A stretch of DNA of 26,198 bases, taken from contig NZ_JBNMIU010000031.1 in the NCBI RefSeq assembly GCF_050873445.1, positions 1 to 26,198 of the forward strand, in the 5' to 3' direction. The notes beneath the pieces are model-generated. The model saw nothing but the letters and a program-made list of their open reading frames with translations, had not been told where the DNA came from and did no database searches. The position numbers and the translations under genes are program-made. Source of the stretch: Acidaminococcus sp050873445 (GTDB lineage Bacteria > Bacillota > Negativicutes > Acidaminococcales > Acidaminococcaceae). This document shows, piece by piece, positions 6,613 to 13,221 of this stretch (position 1 is the stretch's first letter; the number at the start of each line of letters is the position of its first letter).

Positions 6613-7926
6613 TTAGATTTTCGTAATCAAGGCCCCTTCTGCATCGAACTCCAGAGGAGACGGCGTATCCAGGGCTTTTACATTGGGATACTTCCCGGCC
6701 GCCACATCCCTGTAATAGCTTTCGCTAAGCATGATGGTGCCGATATGGGAAGTATTGGGGATCCGGACCACCCGTACCTTGTCCGGAGCCCGGTCCACCC
6801 CGTTGGTGGTACGGATGCACAGCTGGATGGCTTCCTTGTCCGTAGGCACCACAAAGGGGATCATCCCCGATTTGAACACCGTGTTGGTGACGATGTTGGG
6901 GTACATGGCATCCATGTCAATCTTGTTAAACAGCCGGGCCGTAATGCAGTTGGCCAGGCCGATGCCTAAGGAATTGCCGTGGCTGGCGTCCGACAGATCC
7001 AGGAAGCAGGTCCGCTGGACCTTCAGGCCCCCGTGGGCGAACTCCGTAGAAAACGTACCTGCAATATTGGGATCCACCCCGGTACCGGAGTAGTTCTTGC
7101 CGATTTCGTCCACCACCAGCACATCCGATTCCTTCACCAGGATGGAAGGCATATTGGCAAAGGCGAATTTCAGCCATTTGGCTTCCTCCTCAATCAGATT
7201 GGGAGTATCGATGGCCACGATCCGGCAGGTTTCATCATAGGCGTTCTCGATGCAGGGGATGGCAAACAGGATGGGTGCCTTTTCCAGGAATACCTTCGCC
7301 ATGGAAGGGATATGCTCGGCAATCCTGCCCATACCGTCGGCGTGGACGTTCTCCGCCCCCTTCTGCTTGCCCAGGCCCACGGCCATCATCTTGCAGGGAC
7401 CGCTCTCCACCTTGCCCCGAAAGGCATTGTGGGGTTTCAGACGACAGGAAATGATGATGCCGTCCGCCTCGTAGGCGTTCTTGTCCATGTACACCGGGCG
7501 GCCGCTGTCCGACTGACCCAGGTACACCGTTTCCATAGAACTGAGGATGGGACAGCCCATGGCTTCTTCCGTGATGCCGTACCCGTGCAGGATTTCCAGC
7601 TGCCCTTCTGCAGTAGCGCCGCCGTGGCTGCCCATGGCCGGTACGATGAAGGGCTTCGCCCCCCGCCGCCTGCAGAAATCCACCACCGCTCTGGTGATGA
7701 TGTCCACGTTGGCCACACCCCGGCTGCCCGCCGTGATGGCAATGCGCATATCCGGCTGGACTTTGCTCACAAAAGGTTCCCGGCTCAGTTCCTCGTTCAC
7801 AACCCCCGGAATGCTTTCCGGCGGCAATACCGGACGGGGGAAAGTCTGGCTGCACCGGAACATCCGGGGCAGGGGCACATCGGCCAGCAGCTGGGAAACC
7901 ACACCGCCCCGACTGGTTATTTTCAT
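6613..7926 (-). CDS. LarA-like (DUF2088) hydroxyacid racemase/epimerase family protein
   Basis: This 437-residue protein belongs to the nickel-pincer lactate racemase (LarA) superfamily. Visible landmarks are H101 in MGSHGGAT (LarA has GTHR here), H166 in KPHNAF, K179 in CKMMAVG and H195 in NVHADG, matching the LarA nickel/substrate residues H108, H174, K184 and H200 as I recall them. The early LarA motif D-x-T-R is changed to AGSR (R69 kept, Asp lost). The family includes racemases and epimerases for several hydroxyacids. Pairing with garD and co-regulation with gudD suggest a hexarate substrate, for example glucarate/galactarate interconversion; this is inference. Cofactor genes larB, larC and larE are not in the window. 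AAGGAGAGG places the start at this ATG; a GTG three codons earlier is too close to that site. Confidence 0.75.
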   Translation of the reverse strand: MKITSRGGVVSQLLADVPLPRMFRCSQTFPRPVLPPESIPGVVNEELSREPFVSKVQPDMRIAITAGSRGVANVDIITRAVVDFCRRRGAKPFIVPAMGSHGGATAEGQLEILHGYGITEEAMGCPILSSMETVYLGQSDSGRPVYMDKNAYEADGIIISCRLKPHNAFRGKVESGPCKMMAVGLGKQKGAENVHADGMGRIAEHIPSMAKVFLEKAPILFAIPCIENAYDETCRIVAIDTPNLIEEEAKWLKFAFANMPSILVKESDVLVVDEIGKNYSGTGVDPNIAGTFSTEFAHGGLKVQRTCFLDLSDASHGNSLGIGLANCITARLFNKIDMDAMYPNIVTNTVFKSGMIPFVVPTDKEAIQLCIRTTNGVDRAPDKVRVVRIPNTSHIGTIMLSESYYRDVAAGKYPNVKALDTPSPLEFDAEGALITKI

Positions 7927-7965
7927 GAAGGTCACTCCTCTCCTTCAGATTTTTCTGATACATTT

Positions 7966-7994
7966 ATTGTAACGGAAGGGAAACTATAAATCAA
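7966..7994 (-). promoter_or_regulatory. promoter of larA-like/garD operon
   Basis: On the minus strand TTGATT (7989-7994) and TACAAT (7966-7971) are 17 bp apart. Both hexamers and the spacing are identical to the gudD promoter at 18757-18785. Confidence 0.7.
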
Positions 7995-8010
7995 ATTCAT
8001 GGTTTTTAGT
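7985..8010. promoter_or_regulatory. putative LysR operator, copy 1
   Basis: TATAAATCAAATT (7985-7997), five free bases, then TTTTTAGT (8003-8010). The same two words with the same 5-base gap occur at 18776-18801 by the lysR/gudD genes. The first word covers the -35 box of the operon and the second lies upstream of it, the usual place for LysR-type activation. Confidence 0.65.
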
Positions 8011-8028
8011 ATTTTTCTTAAATAATTT

Positions 8029-8059
8029 AAGGAGTGTGGGAAGAATTCTCACACTCCTT
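8029..8059 (-). terminator. terminator of CoA-transferase-like gene
   Basis: AAGGAGTGTG pairs with CACACTCCTT. On the minus strand it is followed by an AT-rich tail (AAATTATTT). It resembles the GGGGTGTG palindromes but with different ends. Confidence 0.65.
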
Positions 8060-8093
8060 GTCATACGTCATACGCCAATAGTGGCCTGGTGCC

Positions 8094-9413
8094 TTATCCA
8101 AACGTCTTCTCCGCATACTCCGTCAGTTCGGCCCGGAAGTCGGGATGAGCCACAGCAATCATGGCTTTTGCCCGGTCCTTCAGGGACAGGCCGGTCAGAT
8201 GGGCCACGCCGTATTCCGTAGCCACATTCTGGATCAGGGCACGAGGCCCGGAAATGGCGCTACCTGCAGGGATGGCCGGCAGGATGTTGGAATGACGCAC
8301 ACCCTTCTTGTCCACCCGGGAAGATTCGATGCAGATGTATCCGGCGCCGCCCCGGGAAAGGAAGGCCCCTTCCAGGAAGTCCAGCTGGCCGCCCACACCG
8401 GACAGCTGCCGGGTGCCTACAGATTCGGCGTTTTCCTGGCCCATCAGATCCAGCTGCACACCGCCGTTGATGCTGATGTAGTTGGAGATCTTTTCCATCA
8501 CCCGGGGATTGTGTACGTATTCCGCGTCCGCCGGATAGAACAGGTCCGGATGTTCCTGCAGCCAGTCATACAGTTCCTGAGAACCGCTGGCCAGGTTCCA
8601 GGTGCTGCGGCCGGTCTGGACTTCCTTTTTGGCGTTGGTCAGCTTGCCTGCCTTGTACAGGGCCAGGAAAGCGTCGCTGATGGTGCCGGTGTGGCAGCCC
8701 AGGTCTTCCTTGTCACTTTTGGCCAGCAGCTGGGCAATGGTGAAGGGAATGGTGCCCACACCCAGAGACAGGGTCGCCCCATTGGGGATCTCTGCCACCA
8801 CGTTCCGGGCAATCTGAAGATCCGCTTCACTGGGAGTGCGGTAACCGGAAGTGCACAGAGGCCCGTGCTCCCCTTCCATGATGACATCAGCTTCGTCCAG
8901 GCTTACCCGGTGGGAACCGTCCACACCCTGCAGGGTGGGCATATGCTCGTTGATTTCAAACACTACGGTACGGGCCTTTTCCATGATGGCTCTCCAGCCG
9001 TAGCTGGCCAGACCCAGGCCGCAGTAACCATTTTCGTCCGGTTTGGAAACCGGGATCACAGCCACATCCACTTTCAGGTAGTCCCGGTACATTTCCGGCA
9101 GCAGCCGCAGCAGCATGGGTACGAAGCTCAGCCGTTTCTGGGTGAACATTTTCCGTTCGTAGGCGCCCAGGTGCCAGCTGTAGTAGTGGAAATGCTTCAT
9201 TTCCGGGTCGCAGTCCACCGTGTGGATGACGGGCCGATATACCAGGCCGCCCCGGATCTTGACGTCCGTCAGTTCGTCCCGGCGTGCGGCCAGGGCTTCA
9301 TCGAACAGTTCGGGGAACCCGTTGCCGAAGCCAAAGTCCACCCAGTCGCCGTTTTTGACCACCTTGGCAGCTTCCGCCGGAGTCATGATCTTATTGCGAT
9401 ATTTTTCCAGCAT
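8094..9413 (-). CDS. acetyl-CoA hydrolase/CoA-transferase family protein
   Basis: This 439-residue cytoplasmic protein has the two-domain fold of the 4-hydroxybutyrate/butyryl-CoA:acetate CoA-transferase family, of normal length. The C-terminal domain shows LGVGTIPFTIAQLL (about 217-230), LGCHTGTISDAF (238-249) and GGVGGQLDF-like text (SGVGGQLDFLEGAF). In transferases of this family the catalytic Glu that carries the CoA thioester sits in an HTE-x-x-SD motif; here that motif reads H241-T242-G243-T244, so Glu is missing. The protein may be a hydrolase or act differently, or the assignment of the Glu may be shifted; I cannot settle this by eye. It is a single gene with AAGGAGG before the ATG and its own terminator, sitting between the garD operon and the 2-oxoacid oxidoreductase operon whose acyl-CoA product it might use. 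Confidence 0.8.
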   Translation of the reverse strand: MLEKYRNKIMTPAEAAKVVKNGDWVDFGFGNGFPELFDEALAARRDELTDVKIRGGLVYRPVIHTVDCDPEMKHFHYYSWHLGAYERKMFTQKRLSFVPMLLRLLPEMYRDYLKVDVAVIPVSKPDENGYCGLGLASYGWRAIMEKARTVVFEINEHMPTLQGVDGSHRVSLDEADVIMEGEHGPLCTSGYRTPSEADLQIARNVVAEIPNGATLSLGVGTIPFTIAQLLAKSDKEDLGCHTGTISDAFLALYKAGKLTNAKKEVQTGRSTWNLASGSQELYDWLQEHPDLFYPADAEYVHNPRVMEKISNYISINGGVQLDLMGQENAESVGTRQLSGVGGQLDFLEGAFLSRGGAGYICIESSRVDKKGVRHSNILPAIPAGSAISGPRALIQNVATEYGVAHLTGLSLKDRAKAMIAVAHPDFRAELTEYAEKTFG

Positions 9414-9478
9414 AAAATATATTCCTCCTTCTACAGGCGCACCAGAGGGGGCGCCCCTACACTACAGCAAACCTCTGC

Positions 9479-9593
9479 GGGTTTACCAGGCGGGATCGCT
9501 GCGCGACCCTTGGTAAACCTAATCGTATCATCGATAAGGCACCGCCGGAGCGTGCCAGGACCGGCGTCAGCCGTGTTGCCCGGTACGTCCGCC
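9479..9593. repeat. BIME-like paired palindromic element, locus A
   Basis: Unit 1 (9479-9519) is a palindrome with outer stem GTTTACC/GGTAAAC and inner stem TCGC/GCGA. About 20-35 bases on, unit 2 (about 9538-9593) carries ACCGGC...GCCGTGTTGCCCGGTA in the opposite orientation. Related copies lie at 15715-15834 and 25861-25909. The rest of the 9414-9616 gap holds no gene and no clear promoter that I can see. Confidence 0.7.
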
Positions 9594-9616
9594 ACGATGG
9601 ACCATAAACATTATAA

Positions 9617-9652
9617 ACGCCGGAACCCTCGTTGGCAAAAGGGTCCCGGCGT
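9617..9652 (-). terminator. terminator of the hydroxyacid dehydrogenase-kor-ilvD-VOC operon
   Basis: ACGCCGGAACCCT pairs with AGGGTCCCGGCGT (one mismatch). On the minus strand it follows the VOC gene by about 50 bases and is trailed by TTTATAATGTTT. Confidence 0.75.
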
Positions 9653-9701
9653 CATCATAGAGGGGTATGGTTTATTTCTTTTTTGGAGTCGTTTCACACA
9701 A

Positions 9702-10055
9702 TTATTTGGTGAGATGGAAGGAAAAGCCTCCGATATCTCCGTCCAGGTAGACGAAGATGACTTTTCCGTCAGCATCCCGGCGGATGGTATCTTCCTTAAA
9801 GGAGATCCCCTTCTTCGCCAGGTCCGCCATGGCCAGCTCCACATCTGGAGTCTGCAGAGCGATATGGCCATATTTGCCGCGGGCGCTGTCCTTCATCACT
9901 TCGAACATGTTGGAAACAAAGATGTGCGTGTCATTTTCGTTTCCCGGTTCCAGGTCGAACAGACTGCATAAGAGGGATACCAGCTGTTTGGCCTCTTTCT
10001 CGTCGGCACAGTTGATGCCGACATGTTTCAGGGTATACTTGATTTTTTCTGCCAT
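9702..10055 (-). CDS. small VOC-superfamily protein
   Basis: This 117-residue single-domain glyoxalase/VOC protein has a candidate metal set H11 (KHVGI), E52 (FEVM), H64 (GHIAL) and H114 (FHLTK), spaced as in VOC metalloenzymes. From memory it is close to the C-terminal VOC-like domain found fused to KDPG/keto-hydroxyglutarate aldolases in some Firmicutes (KHVGIN..., FEVMK, GHIA, IGGF..H), so it may be a free-standing form of that domain acting on a keto-deoxy sugar acid. That link is inference. The start is the ATG following CTAAGGAGG; an upstream in-frame ATG overlaps that site. It is the last gene of the operon, 58 bases after the IlvD/Edd dehydratase gene. Confidence 0.75.
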   Translation of the reverse strand: MAEKIKYTLKHVGINCADEKEAKQLVSLLCSLFDLEPGNENDTHIFVSNMFEVMKDSARGKYGHIALQTPDVELAMADLAKKGISFKEDTIRRDADGKVIFVYLDGDIGGFSFHLTK

Positions 10056-10076
10056 GATTTGCCTCCTTAGGGTCAT

Positions 10077-10106
10077 GGGAAGCGGCTGTTATGGGAACCG
10101 CTTCCC
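10077..10106. other. stem-loop between ilvD-like gene and VOC gene
   Basis: GGGAAGCGG pairs with CCGCTTCCC (9 bp, 12-nt loop). On the minus strand no T run follows, so read-through from the dehydratase gene to the VOC gene is likely, perhaps with mRNA processing here. Confidence 0.5.
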
Positions 10107-10113
10107 GTTTCCT

Positions 10114-11799
10114 TTATTCTACATGAAGGACGGCACCTTTGTCAGCAGAAGAAACCAGAGCTGCATATTTTTTCAGCAGCGGGGATGTGGCTTTCACCAC
10201 CGGTTTGAAATGCTTTTTCCGTTCCGCCAGCTCTTCATCGGATACATCCACCTTCAGCACCCGGTTGGGGATGTCGATGTGGATGATGTCCCCGTCTTCC
10301 ACCAGCCCGATAGGACCGCCGGCAGCCGCTTCCGGAGAAACGTGGCCGATACATGGCCCACGGGTGGAACCGGAGAAGCGCCCGTCCGTAACCAGAGCGG
10401 TGCTTTCATCCATGCCGCGTCCTACCAGGAGAGCCGTCACCAGGTACATTTCCCGCATGCCGGGACCGCCTTTAGGGCCTTCATACCGCAGTACGATGAC
10501 CGTACCCGGTTCAATTTCGCCGGCTTCGATGGCTTTGATGGAATCTTCCATGCTGTCGAACACCCGGGCTTTACCGGTGAACACATGCATGTTGGGTTTC
10601 ACGCCGCTGGCCTTGACCACAGCCCCGTCAGGAGCCAGGTTCCCCCGCAGGATGGCGATTCCGCCTTCCTTGTTCTTGGGTTTGCTCCGGGGGAAGATCA
10701 CATCGTTTTCCACCAGAGGCTGGGCTGCGATGTTCTCTTTCAGGGTATGGCCGGTAACGGTGATATGGTCATCCAGTTTGTCTTCGATGGCCTTCAGTAC
10801 CGCAGGGATGCCGCCGTTGTCGTGGAGTACGCCCACCGCATACTGGCCGGAGGGGCGCAGGTTGCACAGGTACGGGACTTCCCGGCTGATCCGGTCGAAG
10901 TCTTCCAGGGTCAGTTCCACATGGGCTTCATGGGCAATGGCCATCAGATGCAGCACCGAGTTGGTGGAAGCACCCAGGGCCATGACGGCCTTGACAGCAT
11001 CCAGCAGTGCCGTACGGGTCAGGATCTGATCCGTAGTGATACCTTCCTTGACCATGGCCACGATCCGCTTGCCGCTGGCCCGGGCCAGTCTCCGTTTTTC
11101 AGAAGAAACAGCCGGAGACGTGCCCATCCGGGGCAGAGTCAGCCCCAGCACTTCGGCCAGGCAGCTCATGGTGTTGGCCGTGCCCATCATGGAGCAGGAA
11201 CCCACCGTAGGCAGGGAAGCCATTTCCATCTTCCGCAGTTCTTCGTAGCTCATCTTGCCTACCTGATACTGGCCCACGAATTCACGCAGGTTGCTCAGGC
11301 AGATGTTGTTATACCCGTCGCAGTGGCCGGCGATCATGGGGCCGCCGGTAACAATGATGGCAGGAATCTTCATCCGGGCGGCTGCCAGGATCATCCCGGG
11401 GACGATCTTATCGCAGCTGGCCAGCATCACCACAGCATCCAGCTGGTTGCCCTGGACTACAGCTTCTACCGAGTCGGCAATGATTTCCCGGCTGGGCAGG
11501 GAGTAGCGCATGCCGCTGTGGCCCTGGCACAGGCCATCGCACAGGGCGATGGTGTCGAATTCCCGGGGGATTCCCCCGGCTTCCAGGATGCCGTCGCTGA
11601 CATCCCGGGCCAGTTCCCGCAGATGGATATGGCCGGGTACCAATTCACTGAAGGAATTGGCAATCCCGATGATGGGTTTCCGGAAATCGTCCTCTTCCAG
11701 GCCCATGCTGTACAGCAGTGCCCGGTTGCCGCTCCGGCCAACCCCGTTGACCATGATTCCACTGCGGTTGTCCTTGTAATGCAATTCTTTTCCGCTCAT
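10114..11799 (-). CDS. ilvD: IlvD/Edd-family dehydratase
   Basis: This 561-residue iron-sulfur dehydratase has Cys ligands C129 (SCDKIVPGM) and C202 (GSCSMMGTANTM), the catalytic-lysine region K131 and D88 (CDGLCQGHSGM). At the place where the [2Fe-2S] branch has its first cluster Cys (PC-x-HL), this protein reads VPGHIHL, with Gly56, as E. coli IlvD does from memory; that variant is tied to the oxygen-labile [4Fe-4S] type. The best match is dihydroxy-acid dehydratase of branched-chain amino acid synthesis, and a 2-oxoacid oxidoreductase that could use branched 2-oxoacids is encoded upstream. The sugar-acid setting makes an aldonate or other sugar-acid dehydratase a serious alternative, so the symbol is provisional. 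GAGGT lies 8 bases before the ATG. Confidence 0.75.
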   Translation of the reverse strand: MSGKELHYKDNRSGIMVNGVGRSGNRALLYSMGLEEDDFRKPIIGIANSFSELVPGHIHLRELARDVSDGILEAGGIPREFDTIALCDGLCQGHSGMRYSLPSREIIADSVEAVVQGNQLDAVVMLASCDKIVPGMILAAARMKIPAIIVTGGPMIAGHCDGYNNICLSNLREFVGQYQVGKMSYEELRKMEMASLPTVGSCSMMGTANTMSCLAEVLGLTLPRMGTSPAVSSEKRRLARASGKRIVAMVKEGITTDQILTRTALLDAVKAVMALGASTNSVLHLMAIAHEAHVELTLEDFDRISREVPYLCNLRPSGQYAVGVLHDNGGIPAVLKAIEDKLDDHITVTGHTLKENIAAQPLVENDVIFPRSKPKNKEGGIAILRGNLAPDGAVVKASGVKPNMHVFTGKARVFDSMEDSIKAIEAGEIEPGTVIVLRYEGPKGGPGMREMYLVTALLVGRGMDESTALVTDGRFSGSTRGPCIGHVSPEAAAGGPIGLVEDGDIIHIDIPNRVLKVDVSDEELAERKKHFKPVVKATSPLLKKYAALVSSADKGAVLHVE

Positions 11800-11868
11800 G
11801 GAGTTTTACCTCAATTCAATCCAATTCATTTGACGAGTTGCTGTCCGCCAGCCACTCATCACTTTGTC

Positions 11869-12399
11869 TTATTCCAGTGTCAGCCCTTTTTCAAAAGCCT
11901 TCCGGTTGCTGTCGATGACCTTCTGTTTGCCGGCGAACCGTTTTTCGATGCCTTTGACTACGCTTTCCGGCTGTAGCAGACCCGTCTTCTTCATCATAGC
12001 CCCCAGGGCGATGAAGTTGGCACTCTGGATGCTGCCCAGTTCCACAGCCAGTTTCCGGAAAGGATGGCCGATCTGGGTGCCTTTGGAACCTTCCTTGGGC
12101 TTCACTTCATCGGAATCATAGAACACCAGGGTATCATCGGTGAACTTGTCCACATACCGGTCATAGGCAACCTGGGCCAGGCACAGGATCAGATCCGGCA
12201 CTTCTACGTTGGGATAGCCTACGATGCCGTCACTCAGGACCACATCGGTCTTGGTGAAGGTGCCCCGGGCTTCAGCCCCGTAGGAAGCACTCATGGTGGC
12301 ATTGATATTTTCTTCGTTCAGGGAGGCCAGCCCCATGACTTCGCCCACGGAGACTACGCCCTGGCCGCCCACACCGGACAATACGATTTCTTTTTTCAT
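11869..12399 (-). CDS. korC: 2-oxoacid:ferredoxin oxidoreductase gamma subunit
   Basis: This 176-residue gamma subunit belongs to the four-subunit 2-oxoacid:ferredoxin oxidoreductases, which turn a 2-oxoacid and CoA into acyl-CoA, CO2 and reduced ferredoxin. The N-terminal GVGGQGV (9-15) and SYGAEARG (39-46) motifs identify it. It begins 3 bases after the beta subunit stop, with GAGGG upstream, and ends 69 bases before the dehydratase gene. Whether the substrate is 2-oxoglutarate (Kor) or a branched 2-oxoacid (Vor) cannot be told from this subunit. Confidence 0.87.
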   Translation of the reverse strand: MKKEIVLSGVGGQGVVSVGEVMGLASLNEENINATMSASYGAEARGTFTKTDVVLSDGIVGYPNVEVPDLILCLAQVAYDRYVDKFTDDTLVFYDSDEVKPKEGSKGTQIGHPFRKLAVELGSIQSANFIALGAMMKKTGLLQPESVVKGIEKRFAGKQKVIDSNRKAFEKGLTLE

Positions 12400-12402
12400 A
12401 AC

Positions 12403-13221
12403 TTAACCCTCGATTCTGTTGGCATCGATGATGCGCTTGTAGCTGGTGTAGTAGTCGTCCCGCGGTTCATTCTTCAGGCAGCCGACCACGATCTTGCCCT
12501 TCAGTTCCTCGTCGCTCATCTTGGCAGCCTGGGCCACAGTGACGCTCTGTTCATTCATCAGCTGCATCATATGGGAAACGGCGCCCAGTTTGTTGAACTT
12601 GCCGAAGTGGGTGGGGCAGGCGCTCATGACTTCGATCAGAGAAAAGCCTTTGACCTGCATGCCTTCCTTGATCAGCTTCCGCATCATGATGGGGTTGTAG
12701 GCAGTAGCCCGGCCCACATAGGAAGCCCCGGCCGCAATGGCCAGCTTGCACACATCGAAATTTTGTTCGATATGGCCGTAGGGAGAGGTCTGGGTAATGC
12801 TGTGGGTAGGCGTGGTGCCGGAATACTGGCCGCCGGTCTGCCCGTAGTTGTAGTTGTTGGAGATGATGGCCGTCACGTTGATGTTCCGGCGGGCGGCGTG
12901 GATCAAGTGGTTGCCGCCGATGGTGGTACCATCGCCGTCACCCATGGTGCACAGTACATGCAGATCCGGGTTGCCCAGGGCTACGCCGGTGGCAGCTGCC
13001 AGGGCACGGCCGTGAGTCACGTGCATGCAGTTGATATCCAGATAGTCATCTACACGGCCGAAGCAGCCGATACCGGAAACCAGGGCGATATCGTGCTTGT
13101 CCAGGCCCAGTTCTGCCAGCACGGAGGCGATGGACTGCAGCACGATGCCGTGGCTGCAACCGGCACACCAGGTGTGGGGCAGTTTGTCGAACAGCATATA
13201 GTCTTTATAGGATTTCATCAT
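12403..13221 (-). CDS. korB: 2-oxoacid:ferredoxin oxidoreductase beta subunit (TPP-binding)
   Basis: This 272-residue subunit carries the thiamine diphosphate site: MGDGD at 93-97 and the Mg/pyrophosphate stretch SNNYNYGQTGGQ (121-132). The early WCAGC (18-22) and the SGIGCFGR motif (49-56) are standard for Kor/Vor beta chains. Its ATG overlaps the alpha subunit stop by four bases (ATGA), so the two are translationally coupled. Length and motifs are normal and nothing looks broken. The 2-oxoglutarate-type call is a family-level judgement; Vor and indolepyruvate-type enzymes are related alternatives. Confidence 0.9.
   Translation of the reverse strand: MMKSYKDYMLFDKLPHTWCAGCSHGIVLQSIASVLAELGLDKHDIALVSGIGCFGRVDDYLDINCMHVTHGRALAAATGVALGNPDLHVLCTMGDGDGTTIGGNHLIHAARRNINVTAIISNNYNYGQTGGQYSGTTPTHSITQTSPYGHIEQNFDVCKLAIAAGASYVGRATAYNPIMMRKLIKEGMQVKGFSLIEVMSACPTHFGKFNKLGAVSHMMQLMNEQSVTVAQAAKMSDEELKGKIVVGCLKNEPRDDYYTSYKRIIDANRIEG

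Noticed and set aside
8094..9413. Pseudogene status for the CoA-transferase-like gene because of the missing Glu
   Set aside because: The frame is full length, with a good ribosome site, terminator and intact surrounding motifs. Loss of one residue in an otherwise conserved protein suggests changed function more than decay.
8145..9971. A 608-codon plus-strand open frame across the CoA-transferase-like gene and the following gap
   Set aside because: His/Gln/Gly-rich antisense translation without a start signal, running through a terminator and repeats. It is a shadow of the real gene.
9757..11976. A very long open frame on the plus strand (739 codons) opposite the IlvD/Edd dehydratase
   Set aside because: It is the antisense shadow of a GC-rich gene with strong codon bias. 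It has no ribosome site, crosses several gene ends and its product has no recognisable domain. The minus-strand dehydratase explains the region.
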